The notes: generated from the letters alone by a model not told the origin. Shown: positions 45,007 to 57,165, counted from the first letter of the stretch. The stretch is DNA of 64,000 nucleotides from Volvox africanus (GCA_030268105.1 BSDZ01000028.1:62001-126000), one strand, 5' to 3'. Numbers and translations are program-made.

Positions 45007-46019
45007 CGTGTGTGTGTACGTGTGTGCGTATGATAGGCCCTTAAATGCATGTGTACATTAGGCACTTCACATAGACAGCTCTTATTCCTGCGTGATGCTG
45101 CATGCATTAAGCCGCAACACAGAGCACAGGTATGTACGCATATATAGGTACTGTATTCGTACTGGCACATACATCCTACCAAGCAACAAACGAGGAGTGT
45201 TAGCTCAAGCGATTATCAAGTTATTATCAACGGGCAATTACATACAATCTGTTGCGTCTCTGTTATATCCGCCGAAGCAGAGGCTTAATCGGAAGATGAC
45301 CGACCATACAACGTCCTTCCCTGATTCTACCCGCAGACACCCAAGATACTACACAACCTGCCATGTACACGAAGTCAATAAGCTTTCTACCTTCCGTGAT
45401 TGCAAACAAAATCCGCCATGACGGGAAGATATAGTGCGCAGTTATGATGTTACCCATGCATGCGTTATTGTCATCCCGTGCCGCCATGCATTACGCCATT
45501 TCAGTTACTGTAGTATCCTGGGGTATCTACGGCTGCTGTCAAGGATTGGACCACAGATGGTCATCCTTCCGAGCGGGCCTTTGTAGGCCGACACAACAGA
45601 GACACAACAGTTACCATCGACCAGTGCGGTGCATTGCATGCCGCCAAGCATTGATGCATGTATCCAACCATTGCTACGCAACACGCGACAACAAGAAGCA
45701 ACAGAAACAAAGGAAGGATGACGGTGACTCCAACAAGCGCCACATACACACTTCACCACAGCGAGCAGACAAGCAACGCTCAACCCACCCTTGTACTACA
45801 TGTACAACAGCTACAACAAAATCAACAGTTAAATTACCAGTGAGCAGGGCATGCAATCCAGCAGCCTTGTAGAGCAAGCGCGCAGCTGGGTGGCGACACA
45901 CTATACTACTAAGGCATGGACGACGGAGACGGAGACCAGCAGAGGAGGGTCAGCTCCATGAATGGGTATATAGTATATACCGAAGGCAGGATACAGCGCG
46001 CCATGTTGGCGTGTGTCGC

Positions 46020-46541
46020 TCATGGAGTTGGCGCAAATCCCGCCGCCACACAAGCTGCCATACATGTTCCTAGGGCAGCATTGCAGGCCACTGCTGCCGC
46101 TGGAGTTCCCACACCTGACACACAAGAAACACCAGACGTATTGCATGGGACATACATGCATGCTGTGTTAAGGCCGTCATATTAATGTAATCGCGTTTAT
46201 CGCCGACTGGCTAGCAAATGTCATGTATGTGCATTATCTATGATGATAGATAATTAATAGGAAGGCAGGTTTGACTGCATCCTGGACATAAAGGCACCGC
46301 CTAAGACTGAGGAGTTAAACCCTGCTGCGTTCGTTGCATGATTTATCAGCTGTGTTCACTTACCCGCGGTGACGGTTCCGAACGTTAGTCCGGCGGCCGC
46401 GTAACATGCCACGGCAAGGGCGTTGCAGCCCGTCTGGCATACAGCATATGCCAGTGGCCCTGCTGAGCTGGGTCCGATGGCCGCAAAGGTTAAAGCGAGT
46501 GCGATTAGAATTTTTGCGTTCATCGTCGCCATGCTTGGCAT
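46020..46541 (-). CDS. Small secreted Cys-rich protein, copy A (exons 46364-46541 and 46020-46114)
   Basis: Two exons of 178 and 95 bp join (GCGG|GTAAGT ... gtgtcag|GTGTGG) into 90 codons plus stop. A signal peptide (MNAKILIALALTFAAIG, cut near SSA) precedes a mature part with six Cys in mirrored spacing: C-x3-C-x6-C, then C-x6-C-x3-C. It resembles the zygote-specific Zys3-like small Cys-rich family, as far as I recall it; the function is not established here. A TATA box (cgcttatatatca on the coding strand) lies about 100 bp upstream. The start could also be the second or third Met. The copy is intact, and identical by eye in coding sequence to copy B. Confidence 0.75.
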
Positions 46542-46638
46542 CCTGACAGATGGATGAAGGCGGGCTGATATCGGTAACAAAGCGGGTATACGTGTGAGTG
46601 ATGAGTAGAGAAGAAATAAGAGGTTTGTGTGTGGCTGA

Positions 46639-46645
46639 TATATAA
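46639..46645 (-). promoter_or_regulatory. TATA box of copy A
   Basis: TATATAT in cgcttatatatcagcc, about 100 bp before the ATG. An 11-bp dyad ggaataattcc lies further upstream in both mirror promoters. Equivalent TATA boxes are at 47206-47212, about 58847-58853 and 59414-59420. Confidence 0.5.
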
Positions 46646-46882
46646 GCGAATGATCGTTCAGTGCGATAGTGCTAGACTCAAGTACTGACCGTAAGAACTG
46701 AATCCTGGTTTCCTACTTGCTGAATTGCAAAGTTGGAATAATTCCAGCTACTTTGTGAGCTGGTTTATGTATACCTTGAGCGAAAGCACGAATCGAACGC
46801 GCGGCTTATACCCGAGTTGCCGTATGTACTAGACCCGTGAGAGTCCGAGAGCTCGCGTCCGTGATGAGAGAAGCTGCGCACT

Positions 46883-46967
46883 GGTTTCGGAAAGAGAATG
46901 AACACTTGCAACTAAGGGTAAGTGACCTTGACATAGAGTACATATTTGCAAGGTTTCGAAAGAAACA
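46883..46967. other. Palindrome 1 spacer, 85 bp
   Basis: Unique centre between arms, starting ggtttcggaaagagaat. It is the reverse complement of the palindrome 2 spacer, with about one base difference. The open frame across it is a palindrome artefact. Confidence 0.92.
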
Positions 46968-49090
46968 AGTGCGCAGCTTCTCTCATCACGGACGCGAGCT
47001 CTCGGACTCTCACGGGTCTAGTACATACGGCAACTCGGGTATAAGCCGCGCGTTCGATTCGTGCTTTCGCTCAAGGTATACATAAACCAGCTCACAAAGT
47101 AGCTGGAATTATTCCAACTTTGCAATTCAGCAAGTAGGAAACCAGGATTCAGTTCTTACGGTCAGTACTTGAGTCTAGCACTACCGCACTGAACGATCAT
47201 TCGCTTATATATCAGCCACACACAAACCTCTTATTTCTTCTCTACTCATCACTCACACGTATACCCGCTTTGTTACCGATATCAGCCCGCCTTCATCCAT
47301 CTGTCAGGATGCCAAGCATGGCGACGATGAACGCAAAAATTCTAATCGCACTCGCTTTAACCTTTGCGGCCATCGGACCCAGCTCAGCAGGGCCACTGGC
47401 ATATGCTGTATGCCAGACGGGCTGCAACGCCCTTGCCGTGGCATGTTACGCGGCCGCCGGACTAACGTTCGGAACCGTCACCGCGGGTAAGTGAACACAG
47501 CTGATAAATCATGCAACGAACGCAGCAGGGTTTAACTCCTCAGTCTTAGGCGGTGCCTTTATGTCCAGGATGCAGTCAAACCTGCCTTCCTATTAATTAT
47601 CTATCATCATACATAATGCACATACATGACATTTGCTAGCCAGTCGGCGATAAACGCGATTACATTAATATGACGGCCTTAACACAGCATGCATGTATGT
47701 CCCACGCAATACGTCTGGTGTTTCTTGTGTGTCAGGTGTGGGAACTCCAGCGGCAGCAGTGGCCTGCAATGCTGCCCTAGGAACATGTATGGCAGCTTGT
47801 GTGGCGGCGGGATTTGCGCCAACTCCATGAGCGACACACGCCAACATGGCGCGCTGTATCCTGCCTTCGGTATATACTATATACCCATTCATGGAGCTGA
47901 CCCTCCTCTGCTGGTCTCCGTCTCTGTCGTCCATGCCTTAGTAGTATAGTGTGTCGCCACCCAGCTGCGCGCTTGCTCTACAGGGCTGCTGGATTGCATG
48001 CCCTGCTCACTGGTAATTTAACTGTTGATTTTGTTGTAGCTGTTGTACACACATGTAGTACAAGGGTGGGTTGAGCGTTGCTTGTCTGCTCGCTGTGGTG
48101 AAGTGTGTATGTGGTAGTCGTACCTACTGTGGTAGTTATGGCGCTTGTTGGAGTCACCGTCATCCTTCATCCTTCCTTTGTTTCTGCTGCTTCTTGTTGT
48201 CGCGTGTTACGTAGCAATGGTTGGATATATGCATCAGTGCTTGGCGGCATGCAATGCACCGCACTGGTCGATGGTAACTGTTGTGTCTCTGTTGTGTCGG
48301 CCTACAAAGGCCCGCTCGGAAGGATGACCATCTGTGGTCCAATCCTTGACAGCAGCCGTAGATACCCCAGGATACTACAGTAACTGAAATGGCGTATTGC
48401 ATGGCGGCACGGGATGAAAATAACGCATGCATGGGTAACAACATAACTGCGCACTATATTTTCCCGTCATGGCAGATTTTGTTTGCAATCACGGAAGGTA
48501 GAAAGCTTATTGACTTCGTGTACATGGCAGGTTGTGTAGTATCTTGGGTGTCTGCGGGTAGTATGAGGGAAGGACCGTGTATGGTCGGTCATCTTCCGAT
48601 TAAGCCTCTGCTTCGGCGGATATAACAGAGACGCAACAGATTGTATGTAATTGCCCGTTGATAATAATTTGATAATCGCTTGAGCTAACACTCCTCGTTT
48701 GTTGCTTGGTAGGATGTATGTGCCAGTACGAATACAGTACCTATATATGCGTACATACCTGTGCTCTGTGTTGCGGCTTAATGCATGCAGCATCACGCAG
48801 GAATAAGAGCTGTCTATGTGAAGTGCCTAATGTACACATGCATTTAAGGGCCTATCATACACACACACGCACACACACATATATATGTATGTATGTGTGG
48901 AATGTTGGTACATGTACACGTCTTTGCATAGTGCTGCATGCACATTGAAGCTACATGCACTCGGTAGGTAGAACATGCATTGATAGTTGCTTGAGCAAGC
49001 CTGACTAGGCGGCGGGGCTTCAGCTACTCAGAGCGTGGCAGGGTACAAGCCAGCAAGCGGTTCCGCCAAAGCAGATGTAACTGCCGCATG
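46968..49090. repeat. Palindrome 1, right arm
   Basis: Inverted copy of 44489-46882 plus the displaced outer piece 35775-35886. It carries gene copy B and ends near gtaactgccgcatg. Confidence 0.92.
47309..47830 (+). CDS. Small secreted Cys-rich protein, copy B (exons 47309-47486 and 47736-47830)
   Basis: The mirror image of copy A, transcribed divergently from it across the spacer, with 767 bp between the start codons. The protein is the same as copy A, with MPSMATMNAKILIALAL and CQTGC. The 249-bp intron has canonical ends. TATA box at 47206-47212. Confidence 0.75.
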
Positions 49091-49245
49091 TTTTTTTGAG
49101 TGGCAGTCGCCTTACAAGCTGGTTTGGGGAAAAGGTAGAGGAATATCAGGCATTTCGTGCAGCACGTCAGCAGCAGCGGCAGCAAAAACAACAACAGGAG
49201 CAGCAGCAGTAACTACGACAGTCGCAAGGACGGGAGCAGTAGCAG

Positions 49246-50064
49246 TGTTGTATCCTTCCTTCTTCACTCATGCACTAAATCTGCACGTCTGAGTGTTAGA
49301 TACAATGGCCTCGTACTTATGAACAGCAAAACACTTCAATGCGAGCAATGTGACAGCGGAAGACTTCAGAGCAAGGAAAGATTCAACTTACAATAATCCT
49401 CAATTACAGAATGGTAGTCTGCCGTCAGACCCCACGGGCAGCGTTCATCATACGGCTGAAGATGGTATGCTAGGATAGCTCAGGCCGATAATAAGTGATT
49501 ATAAAGTATATATGTTAATCAGATGGAGTTGAGTACGCGAGTACTTATCCAAAGTCGCGTCGAGCCGACTTCGGTCATCTAGGCGGCCGTCCTCGCACCT
49601 ATCATGCTAGCGATGCCGATGTGCAGTACAAATCACACTGGATCCCAAGTGTGAGTACTATCAGAGCACTCTGCTGAATATCGCGTAAATGACGATATTA
49701 ATGGATGCAACGTATGCAGGATGCAAGGGTTTGAATATTGATATTCAGTTGCCGACCAACTATCGTGATCGTCGCATTTCCACATACGCGTCTGGCTCAT
49801 GATACGAATGATGTAATAATATTTGAAATATTATTACTTGATGTATTATGCCATAATGATGTCATGCATCGGTGTCGACCTCGAGTCAAACATGTTGACT
49901 GACAGTGCGATGTCAGTGTGATGTGACAGTGTGATGATGCGGAATGCTAATTTAGCTAGATATACACGAATATATCACACTAGTATGCTCATATCATGTT
50001 TATCCATGCTTTGGTAAGCTCAAGCCTACTTCGGCATGGACGGTGATTGAACCGGCGTACAACA
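49246..50064 (+). mobile_element. Solo gypsy LTR, diverged relative of the 824-bp LTR
   Basis: TGTTGTATCC...GTACAACA, 819 bp, flanked by the 5-bp duplication agcag (49241-49245 and 50065-50069). It shares scattered blocks with the 22656-23479 LTR (gacagcggaagacttca; gatgcaaggg), but overall identity is low. It inserted into a GCA-rich tract that continues on both sides. Confidence 0.85.
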
Positions 50065-50287
50065 AGCAGCAGGAGCAAAGAAACAGGAGGACCAGGAGCA
50101 GCAGGAGCAGCAGGAGATTTCAGATGTTTCTGGAACCAAATCGCCGATCGAAATTCCAGCGCCGCCACCGGCGGCGGCAGCCAAGTTGGTTTCCTCTTTG
50201 GAAATACAGGAGCCAGTTTCATGACGGCTGTCCAATGTTTCGGGGCTCCCAGGACAGCTGCAGCATGGACAGGGGGTTTCGGAGATA

Positions 50288-53200
50288 GTGGACGGCTTTG
50301 TAGAGACGCTAGGGGGTAGCCCTCTGGAACTCGGCCTTGGCAACAGTAGCAGTAACAGTAGGGACGACTGTAGCATGTTGAGCTCTGTAAAGAGCAACGG
50401 AGTAGAGGCAGTGGAAGCAGCAGCAGCAGCGGAAACTTCGTCGGCTGGCATCGAGGATCAAACTCTGGCGCCTGCACTTTGCGATGTTAGTAACTCTGAC
50501 GATTTCGGTAGTTTGGCGGCAACAGCCCCAGCCAGTGACGGCGAAAATGAATGTGCACACTGCGACGGCGACGGCCCTGCTCCCGTCATCATCGATGGAG
50601 GCGCATGCGACACGCACCTGGGCCGGCCGGTGTATGAAATGTCTACCGAAAGCTTACACCTCGTCGCCCCCAGTGTGTGCGCCGCGGTCACGGACGCCAG
50701 CAGTGGGGTGGCGGCGGCGCACACTGACCCGCGGGTCGGCAGCTCAAGCTTTGCTTCTCGGTGGGCGGCCTTCTCGAACCGCATGCGGCAGCCAGTCTCC
50801 GTTCTCACATTAACATCACTGCGCCTGGCTGTAGCGTTGTCGTCGTCGTCGTCGTCATCGTGCCCCTCGTCGCCGCTACATCAAAATGACGCCCCGGCCG
50901 GCCACGGCAGCAGCGGCGCCGTAGCGGGTCAGCACGGCGACTATTGCGTTCCCACTCCATCCAGCCTTCCCAGCGTCACTAGCACACCGCGCCATGCCTC
51001 TGAGGGCGGAACCTCCAGGGGCTTTGCAGCGATCCATGCAGCGGCCTCCGCCGCCGGCGGAGCCGGAGCTGTCGGCTGCTGCTGTGGCAGCGGCGGCGAT
51101 GGATACAGCTGCAGCGCCGCCTCCGCCGCCAGTGGCAGCTGGCCATATGTGAGCGCGCTGGCGCGCTTCCACCTTGATCACGTGACTCACTTCACAGATG
51201 GGCAAATGCGGCTGGTAGAAAGGCTCGTGATGCTGCTGTCGGCTTATGCGGTGCATGACCCTGCTCTAGGGTACTGCCAAGGGTAAGTTGAGCCCAGGAA
51301 TGGGGAATCCGCGGTGGGGAGAGGGCGATGGGAGGGGGACGGCCCGGCCCACGGGCTCTTGGGAGCTGGCGGCCCAGCTAGCTCTTGCCTAACTGCTCAA
51401 CTGGCTTTTGCCTACCCGTCCTGATGCTCTAGCTTAAACCCTATGTGCACGACACGATGTGTATCTCCCGTACAGGATGTCGGATCTAGCGCTGCCATTT
51501 GTGCTGCTGCTCGAGGATGACGTCATGGCCTTCTGGTGTTTTGTACGGTTCATGGGCAAGGTACGGCAGGGTAGAAAAGGTTATTATGGCCATCAGTTCT
51601 AACACTCGAGGTCAGTGAGGGGGCGCTCGCGCGTTTGCTGCCTCCGTACCGGTCTCGACTGTCGTCCACAGATGGAATGGATTCAAATTCCGGATCCATG
51701 AGAAATCCAAATAAAACCTGGCTCAAGTTTCAGGGAGGTAAACATCGTGTAACATTTAACCCCCTCCTCTCTCCCCTCTTACCAGCGTTTCGATGTTCGC
51801 CTCCCCTCTCTCCCCTCTCACTCACCACTCTCCCTCTCTTCCTCTCTCCCCCTCTCCCTCTCTTCCTCTCTCCTACTCTCCCTCTCTCCCCCTCTCCCAT
51901 TCTCCCACTTTCCCACTCTCCCACTCTCCCACCGTATTCCCTCGGTCAACCCGCCATCACATCCCAGGTCCGCGCAAACTTCCTGCCGCGTTCCGACGGC
52001 GTCTTCGAGCGCCTAGCGACTCTTGGGTCGCTTCTGGCAGCGATTGACCCGCAACTGGGCGCGCACTTGGCAGCTCTTCACGCCGACCACTGCCACTTCG
52101 CTCACCGAATGGTGGCGGCTCAGATGCGCCGGGAGCTTTCCGCCGAGTTGGCGGTGCGCCTGTGGGAGCAGCTGTGGGCGGATGACCTTCTAGAGGCGTT
52201 GGTGCAGCAGCGGCCAGTACGGCGTAACCCGACTGACCAGAGCCGCGTGGCGGAGGCTGGCACAGTGGATTTGTCAGACTCTGGCAGCTGTACGTCAAAG
52301 ATCTGGCGGGTAGGAGTGGCGTCATTCAGGCAAGCAGTTTGCCATGAAGGCCTCGGAGAGCGGGAGGAGGAGGGGAGCGCGAAGGATGGAGGTGTGGATC
52401 TTGCCGTACCCCGGGTGGAGGGAGCAGGGAGTAGGTATTTCGAACGGGGGAGTTGTACGGCGGTAGAGAATGATGGCGTTGCGGGTTTTGCGAAGGATGT
52501 CCCAGCAGGCCCATTTGGCAGCGGCGGCGTGGCAGCTGCTAGTGCGGCTTTGCGGGGCTCATGCGAATTGCTTGGCGGTCTCGAGCGGGGAGCGGGGACG
52601 GCGGCAGCTCCAGCGGTTGAGCTTGACACCTCGCCGCCGGCCGAAGATGCATGCGCGTTTGCTATGATGACTTGGACCACCGTTGATCCCAACGGCAACG
52701 CGGCAGAAGCAGCGCTCGCGCCATCAGTGCAGGTTTCAGTCGCTGAAGTGACGACCCAGGGGTCGCTCCAGGGCCGCGTGGCGGCTGCGAGCTACAGCGA
52801 GGGGTTCGCCGATTGCCCGCCATGAGCGGTAGAGGCCGTAAGTGCCGCGGGCTTGACTTCTGCGCTTAGCTGCGATGGGGCGGAGCTGGGAGCTGGGTCC
52901 GGGATAGTGGCGCCGGCGGAGGCAGTGGTAGCTGGGTGCAGCGGTGACGACCCCGAGGCCAATGGAGCGCTGCCATCGGCTGTCATCGACTCAGCGATCC
53001 GTACTGCGGCGTCGTCGGAAGACGCCGTAGATCTGGTTGCGTCGGCCGTAGCTGTCGCCGGGGCAGAGCCCCATGGGGTTGCACCCATGTGCGGTGGTGA
53101 TGACGTCGCAGCGGTGGCGATGGCGGCGGAAGCCACCCCCACAGCCGACCCGCCGACCCTCAGCATTCCAATTATCCCCATAGCGTGCGGCAAGAATTAA
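50288..53200 (+). CDS. TBC-domain RabGAP, plant GYP7/TBC1D15-like
   Basis: A GTPase-activating protein for Rab GTPases in membrane traffic. Exon 1 (to 51282) encodes a long Ser/Ala-rich region and the start of the TBC domain, ending HDPALGYCQG with the catalytic glutamine-finger motif. Exon 51476-51560 encodes MSDLALPFVLLLEDDVMAFW, and exon 3 from 51968 encodes ANFLPRSDGVFERL and CHFAHRMVAAQMRRELS, then WEQLWADD. All joints keep phase. The arginine-finger motif before YCQG is not recognisable, perhaps in an unlocated exon. A low-complexity tail follows, with an in-frame TGA at 52823 and coding-like sequence continuing in the same frame to 53200. The true N-terminus is unresolved. Confidence 0.75.
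51561..51967 (+). other. TBC gene intron with CT-rich repeat
   Basis: Donor GTACGG, acceptor atcccag. It contains an imperfect CTCTCCC/TCTCCCAC tract at 51770-51935 that produces spurious frames. Confidence 0.8.
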
Positions 53201-54140
53201 ATCATTGAGACGTAAAGTTCCGAATGCCATGCCCCTCCGCCGCCTCGTGCCGGAAGTCATGCTGGGTATGCAACCTTCAAGGGGCCGAGATCGGGGTCCC
53301 TCCACCTTAATAATTGTCAGCTGGTCAAGGTAGGCAGGTGGCGGGGAAAGGCATGCCCCGCTAAGGGCGGGCGCGCTCTGTATTCCAACGCGTTTTGCAC
53401 CCCACAGAATAGGAAGCGACGACGCCCCTCTGGCAGCAATCCGTCAGCCTTGGTTGTTCCTTTCCTCTTTTGCTCAGGTTAGTTCCAATACAAAATAAAA
53501 TGATCTGCCTAATGAGTAGTGAGTACAGACTAAAGGGTATTTGTGTTTTCGGTATTCGGTATTTTGCATTTCAGTTCCCGGTTGCGGTGGTTGATGGTCG
53601 TCCGGCACCTTCAAAACTGGCTTGAATAATCTACAAGCCTATATGGACTTCAATTTGAAGTGTCTTGGGTTTGACAGAATAATAAGGAGGCACAGGATTA
53701 AGTTTGATGACGAAAGGCAGCCGTTTTGGTTCCTCCTTAAGACTGCCAGCTTGGGTTTACAAGCTGCGTCGTCGAGTCTGGGACTTTATTGAAGACTTAT
53801 TTGAGGTACATTATTGGTTACAATGTGCATCGGTGACCTTGACCAGCCGCACGTGTTCCTGAGCCTGCGGCCTTTGTCATTCCACAGGAATTTGGTCCTT
53901 GGATTAAGTGGCTAATCTTTGATGCCCTGCTTACAATAATTGTTGGATTCATTGCATCACGCTTTGAATCGTCGCGACCACTCTTTGAGCTGGTTGGCTG
54001 GCTGTAATATTTTACTTGCGGTCTAGACTGTTATCGCGGCGGCGAATTTCAAGCGTAACGACAACTAAGAACGCTCCCATATTCAGGGTTCGTACTGATC
54101 ATATGTTCATGAAATGCTGGCGTCCTCAAACTGGCGGCAA
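53201..54140. other. Intergenic region and unresolved 5' exons of the ATG10-like gene
   Basis: AT-richer sequence with no confident exon. A short frame MDFNLKCLGFDRII at 53645 could be a start exon, but it has no family support. Confidence 0.4.
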
Positions 54141-54149
54141 ACATTGCAG

Positions 54150-56269
54150 CTGTTTCAGTCTGCGGACAACTCGCACCCATGGCAGCTGCGGGAAACGCCA
54201 ATGGTAAGAACGAGCAAATGTTACTACTTCTCGTTGTCGTGGTACAACTGCCCCGGGGCAAAACGAGGCGCGCCTCCTCCCTCCACCCAGGGCCCTTACT
54301 TGGCAATGGAAGGTGTTCCCAGGCTGCCCATACGGCAGGCTAACGCTGACATTATAGGACCTGCCGTACAACCCGTTCTCCTTGACTATCACGTGTGCTA
54401 CAGCCATTCCTACCAAGTCCCCATCATGTGTTTTCAAGTCGCGTCAATCGGTGCGGTGCCGTACGGCGACAGTATAACGCAGGGCACACGTAAGACGATT
54501 GGCGTTTTTGGTCATTCAAAGAGTCGAGAAGCTCTGCCATGTGCTATGCTAGCCCTCCATCTGTGATGCTGGGCACGCCCTTGCTATTTGACAGGGGTAT
54601 TAGTCTTTCTTAAGTTGCCCAATCTGTCATTCGGTTTTTCAGTCGTTTATTTTTCTAATTTTTTCTTGTTCCGTTCTTGCTGTTCTTCAAACCACGCGCT
54701 GTCAACCCTTCTTCTCCCCGTTCTGTAGCGCTGTAGAAGGCGGGCAGGGATTCACACACCAGCATCACGCGCTGTTGCAACCGCCCTGAGTTGCATGCAG
54801 CTTAGTTTTTGGCTTCGCCTCTCCACGTCAGGCAAGTTTTCCGCCGTGCCCCTCCTTGGTTCTCACACTTCCCGGTTTCAGATGGTGAGCCGCTGTCGCT
54901 GAGTAGCCTTCGGGAAGAGATCTTTCCACTCTGGCCGAGTGAGCGTGAGCAGCTGCAATGGTTCGTAATGCAGCAGGTGGGTCGTTCGCATCAACTAACA
55001 CGGAGGAAGGAGAAATCGTTGATAAAATCCAATTCTAGGAACCTCTAGGTGTGCATGCGTGTCTGAACCATTCTTATTACCGTGTACCCCAATTATGAAC
55101 CTGAGCGAATGATGTTATCCAATACATCTTGCCGTGATGCTTCTCATGGTGTGCATTGCGAATTTAGGACTGAAAAATAACAATCCCGTACGGTAGTAAG
55201 AAAAGGTACATATGTAAACAAAGGTACATATGTAAACTGCCATATTTTACAGCCTGCACCAGCTTAATTTGTTTCTGTGCTGTTGTACGTACACCTGCCC
55301 ACTATGTGGTGTGGTATCTGACGCGGTTGCCTGCTGTGGTCAGATCCAAAGACAAGCTAAGTGCGGGGCCAATGTGCCATATTATCTCATCGCCGCTTTC
55401 ACTGCCAGGTCCGCTCTCCCTCGCCTACCCTCACGTTTCCGTACCCCAATATGTCTAAAAATCGATGGCCCACTTCCCATCCGGAGCACCCCGCAGCACA
55501 CCTTGATTCGATTCCGCCGTCCAATAACCGACCCTCCCAGGAGCACCCGCTGCTGCCGGGGCCCTGCTGGCTCTCCTTGCACCCGTGTCACACTGCCACG
55601 GTGCTGGCTCTGGCACTTGGCCTTGACGTGGGAAATGTGCGGCGTGGGGACGTCGCCGTGGATGGTGGTGCTGCTGACGGTAGTGCCACTTCTGCAGTGG
55701 ACTGCGGTGGTGATGGTGATGGTGGTGGTGGTGCCAATGGCGTCTCCGCTCATGCTGGTGCCTTCAGCAGTGCTGTCGCCACCCTTAGTGCCCCAGCGGA
55801 GCCCCATGAGCGTCATCACAGAGGCGCCACTGCAGGGCACTGTCTAGTGATGAAAAATTACCCAGTCCGTGCCAATGGTACTGTCAAACTCCTCCCGGTA
55901 CCAAGTGTAACAGGGCAGCCACAACAAGCGGCTGGCCGTGGTGGCAGCGCCAATGAAGACGTTCCCGATCTCGACCAGTTGCTTGACAGTGGTGGCGCAT
56001 ACTCCAGCGCTGGGAGCAGATCAGTTAATCCAGGGAGGGAGAACGCAGCGGCAATGGAGCCGATTGAAAGCATGGCTGGAGGTTTGGAAGCTGTTCAGGC
56101 AACAATAAGGGGAGTTGCGGTAGGGCCCCCCGGCATGCAGTGGCAAGGAGGTGATGTGCCGTTTTGTGAGAGTGACCCCCGGTCATTGCAGCACTACATT
56201 TGCGTCTGGTTTTCACTGGTGGGACCCCACGTGGGCCTGGAGGTCCCCATGGACATGATGCAGTTGTGA
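54150..56269 (+). CDS. ATG10: ATG10-like E2 enzyme of autophagy
   Basis: ATG10 conjugates ATG12 to ATG5 in autophagosome formation. Three exons join in phase: 54358-54450 (LLDYHVCYSHSYQVPIMCFQ), 54882-54976 (DGEPLSLSSLREEIFPLW, then FVMQQ) and 55541-56269 (EHPLLPGPCWLSLHPCHTA). The SYQVP strand, the QEHP joint and the LHPC catalytic-Cys motif are characteristic. A long Gly/Asp/Ser-rich insertion of about 170 residues follows, and the last strand-helix (YICVWFSLVGPHVGLEVP) closes the fold before TGA 56267. A short exon near 54150-54203 fits by phase (N-terminal to PAVQP). The start codon is not located. The insertion makes it longer than typical ATG10 (about 200 residues). Confidence 0.75.
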
Positions 56270-56654
56270 TGGTATGCAGGCCTTCCTTGCGTCTGACGGG
56301 TGGTGAAACGAGGAGAAATGTTTTTGTCGGGGGGGGATGAATGAAGGGATGATATTTTGCTTGTTTGGGCCTTAAGTGACGGGGATGGTGCTCTTGGAGG
56401 TTTTCGTTTACTAATTGAATATCTTAGAGAAGGTAAAATAAAAAACGTGCTGCAGAATAGTGTAGCATCTTGTCCGGGATATAATAATGTAGTACCTTGT
56501 CCGGGATGAATTGCACAACTAGGGTGCGGGGGCATACGTATCAGGAGAGATATGCGCGATTAACGTACTCCACAGCTGTTGTTTGCGCACTAAAAGTTAA
56601 GAAGGCTTACAAATCAAACGACTATGTTCTGCAAATACAAGCCAACCTACCTAC
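56270..56654. other. Spacer between ATG10-like gene and palindrome 2
   Basis: 3' UTR and intergenic sequence. I see no further gene. A duplicated 11-bp string ttgtccgggat occurs at about 56470 and 56500. Confidence 0.5.
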
Positions 56655-56855
56655 CTTCGGCAGAACCCCTTGCTGGCTTGTACCCTGCCACCCTCTCGGT
56701 AGATGAAGCCCCGCCGCCTAGTCAGGCTCGATTGAGCAACTATCACTGCATGTTCTACCTACGAGTGCATGTAGCTTCGATGTGCATGCAGCACTATGCA
56801 AATACGTGTACATGTACCAACATTCCACATATATATATATATATGTGTGTGTGTA

Positions 56856-57165
56856 GGATAGGGGGGTTACATCACCCGTGGCCACTAACCTGGCAGTCCC
56901 TACCTTCCCCGGTGTTTCGGGGCACCCTCATCCAGTCTCCCATGCCGACTGCTCCGAAATCAGTGGTTTTCCCAGGTTCAGCACCCACCACCAGCATCCA
57001 GCGGAATCTGCCGAATCAACTCAGGCGTCAACTCCGCTACTGGTCAGCTCGCAGGTCACTTTAATTGGGGTCGTTACCGTCCATCGACATGGGGGCACCC
57101 GGCCCTTAACGTTAGGGTCTTTGGCCCACTCTCGGTCGGAGTAGAACCTGGAACTCCAGGGGCAT
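56856..57165 (+). repeat. Arm-specific 310-bp block, copy in palindrome 2
   Basis: Near-identical to 44623-44960 and at the same position in the left arm, flanked by GT/TG microsatellite. Absent from the right arm. Confidence 0.75.

Larger units (their letters stand above)
44489..46882. repeat. Palindrome 1, left arm (inner part)
   Basis: Inverted match to 46968-49090 with few differences near the centre and more outward. The axis of symmetry is at 46925. It carries gene copy A. It contains a 330-bp block (44623-44960) absent from the right arm and lacks a short block around ataactaccacagtagg that the other three arms have. Confidence 0.92.

Noticed and set aside
45092..45872. Other 60-140-codon frames in the palindrome arms (repeated in all four arms)
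   Set aside because: They are conserved only because the arms are duplicated. No recognisable domains, and frame length varies between copies (for example the block around ataactaccac).
46837..47085. 82-codon ORF at the palindrome centre (also 58973-59221)
   Set aside because: It spans the spacer and reads the arms in both directions. The product is an artefact of symmetry and sits in the shared upstream region of the divergent genes.
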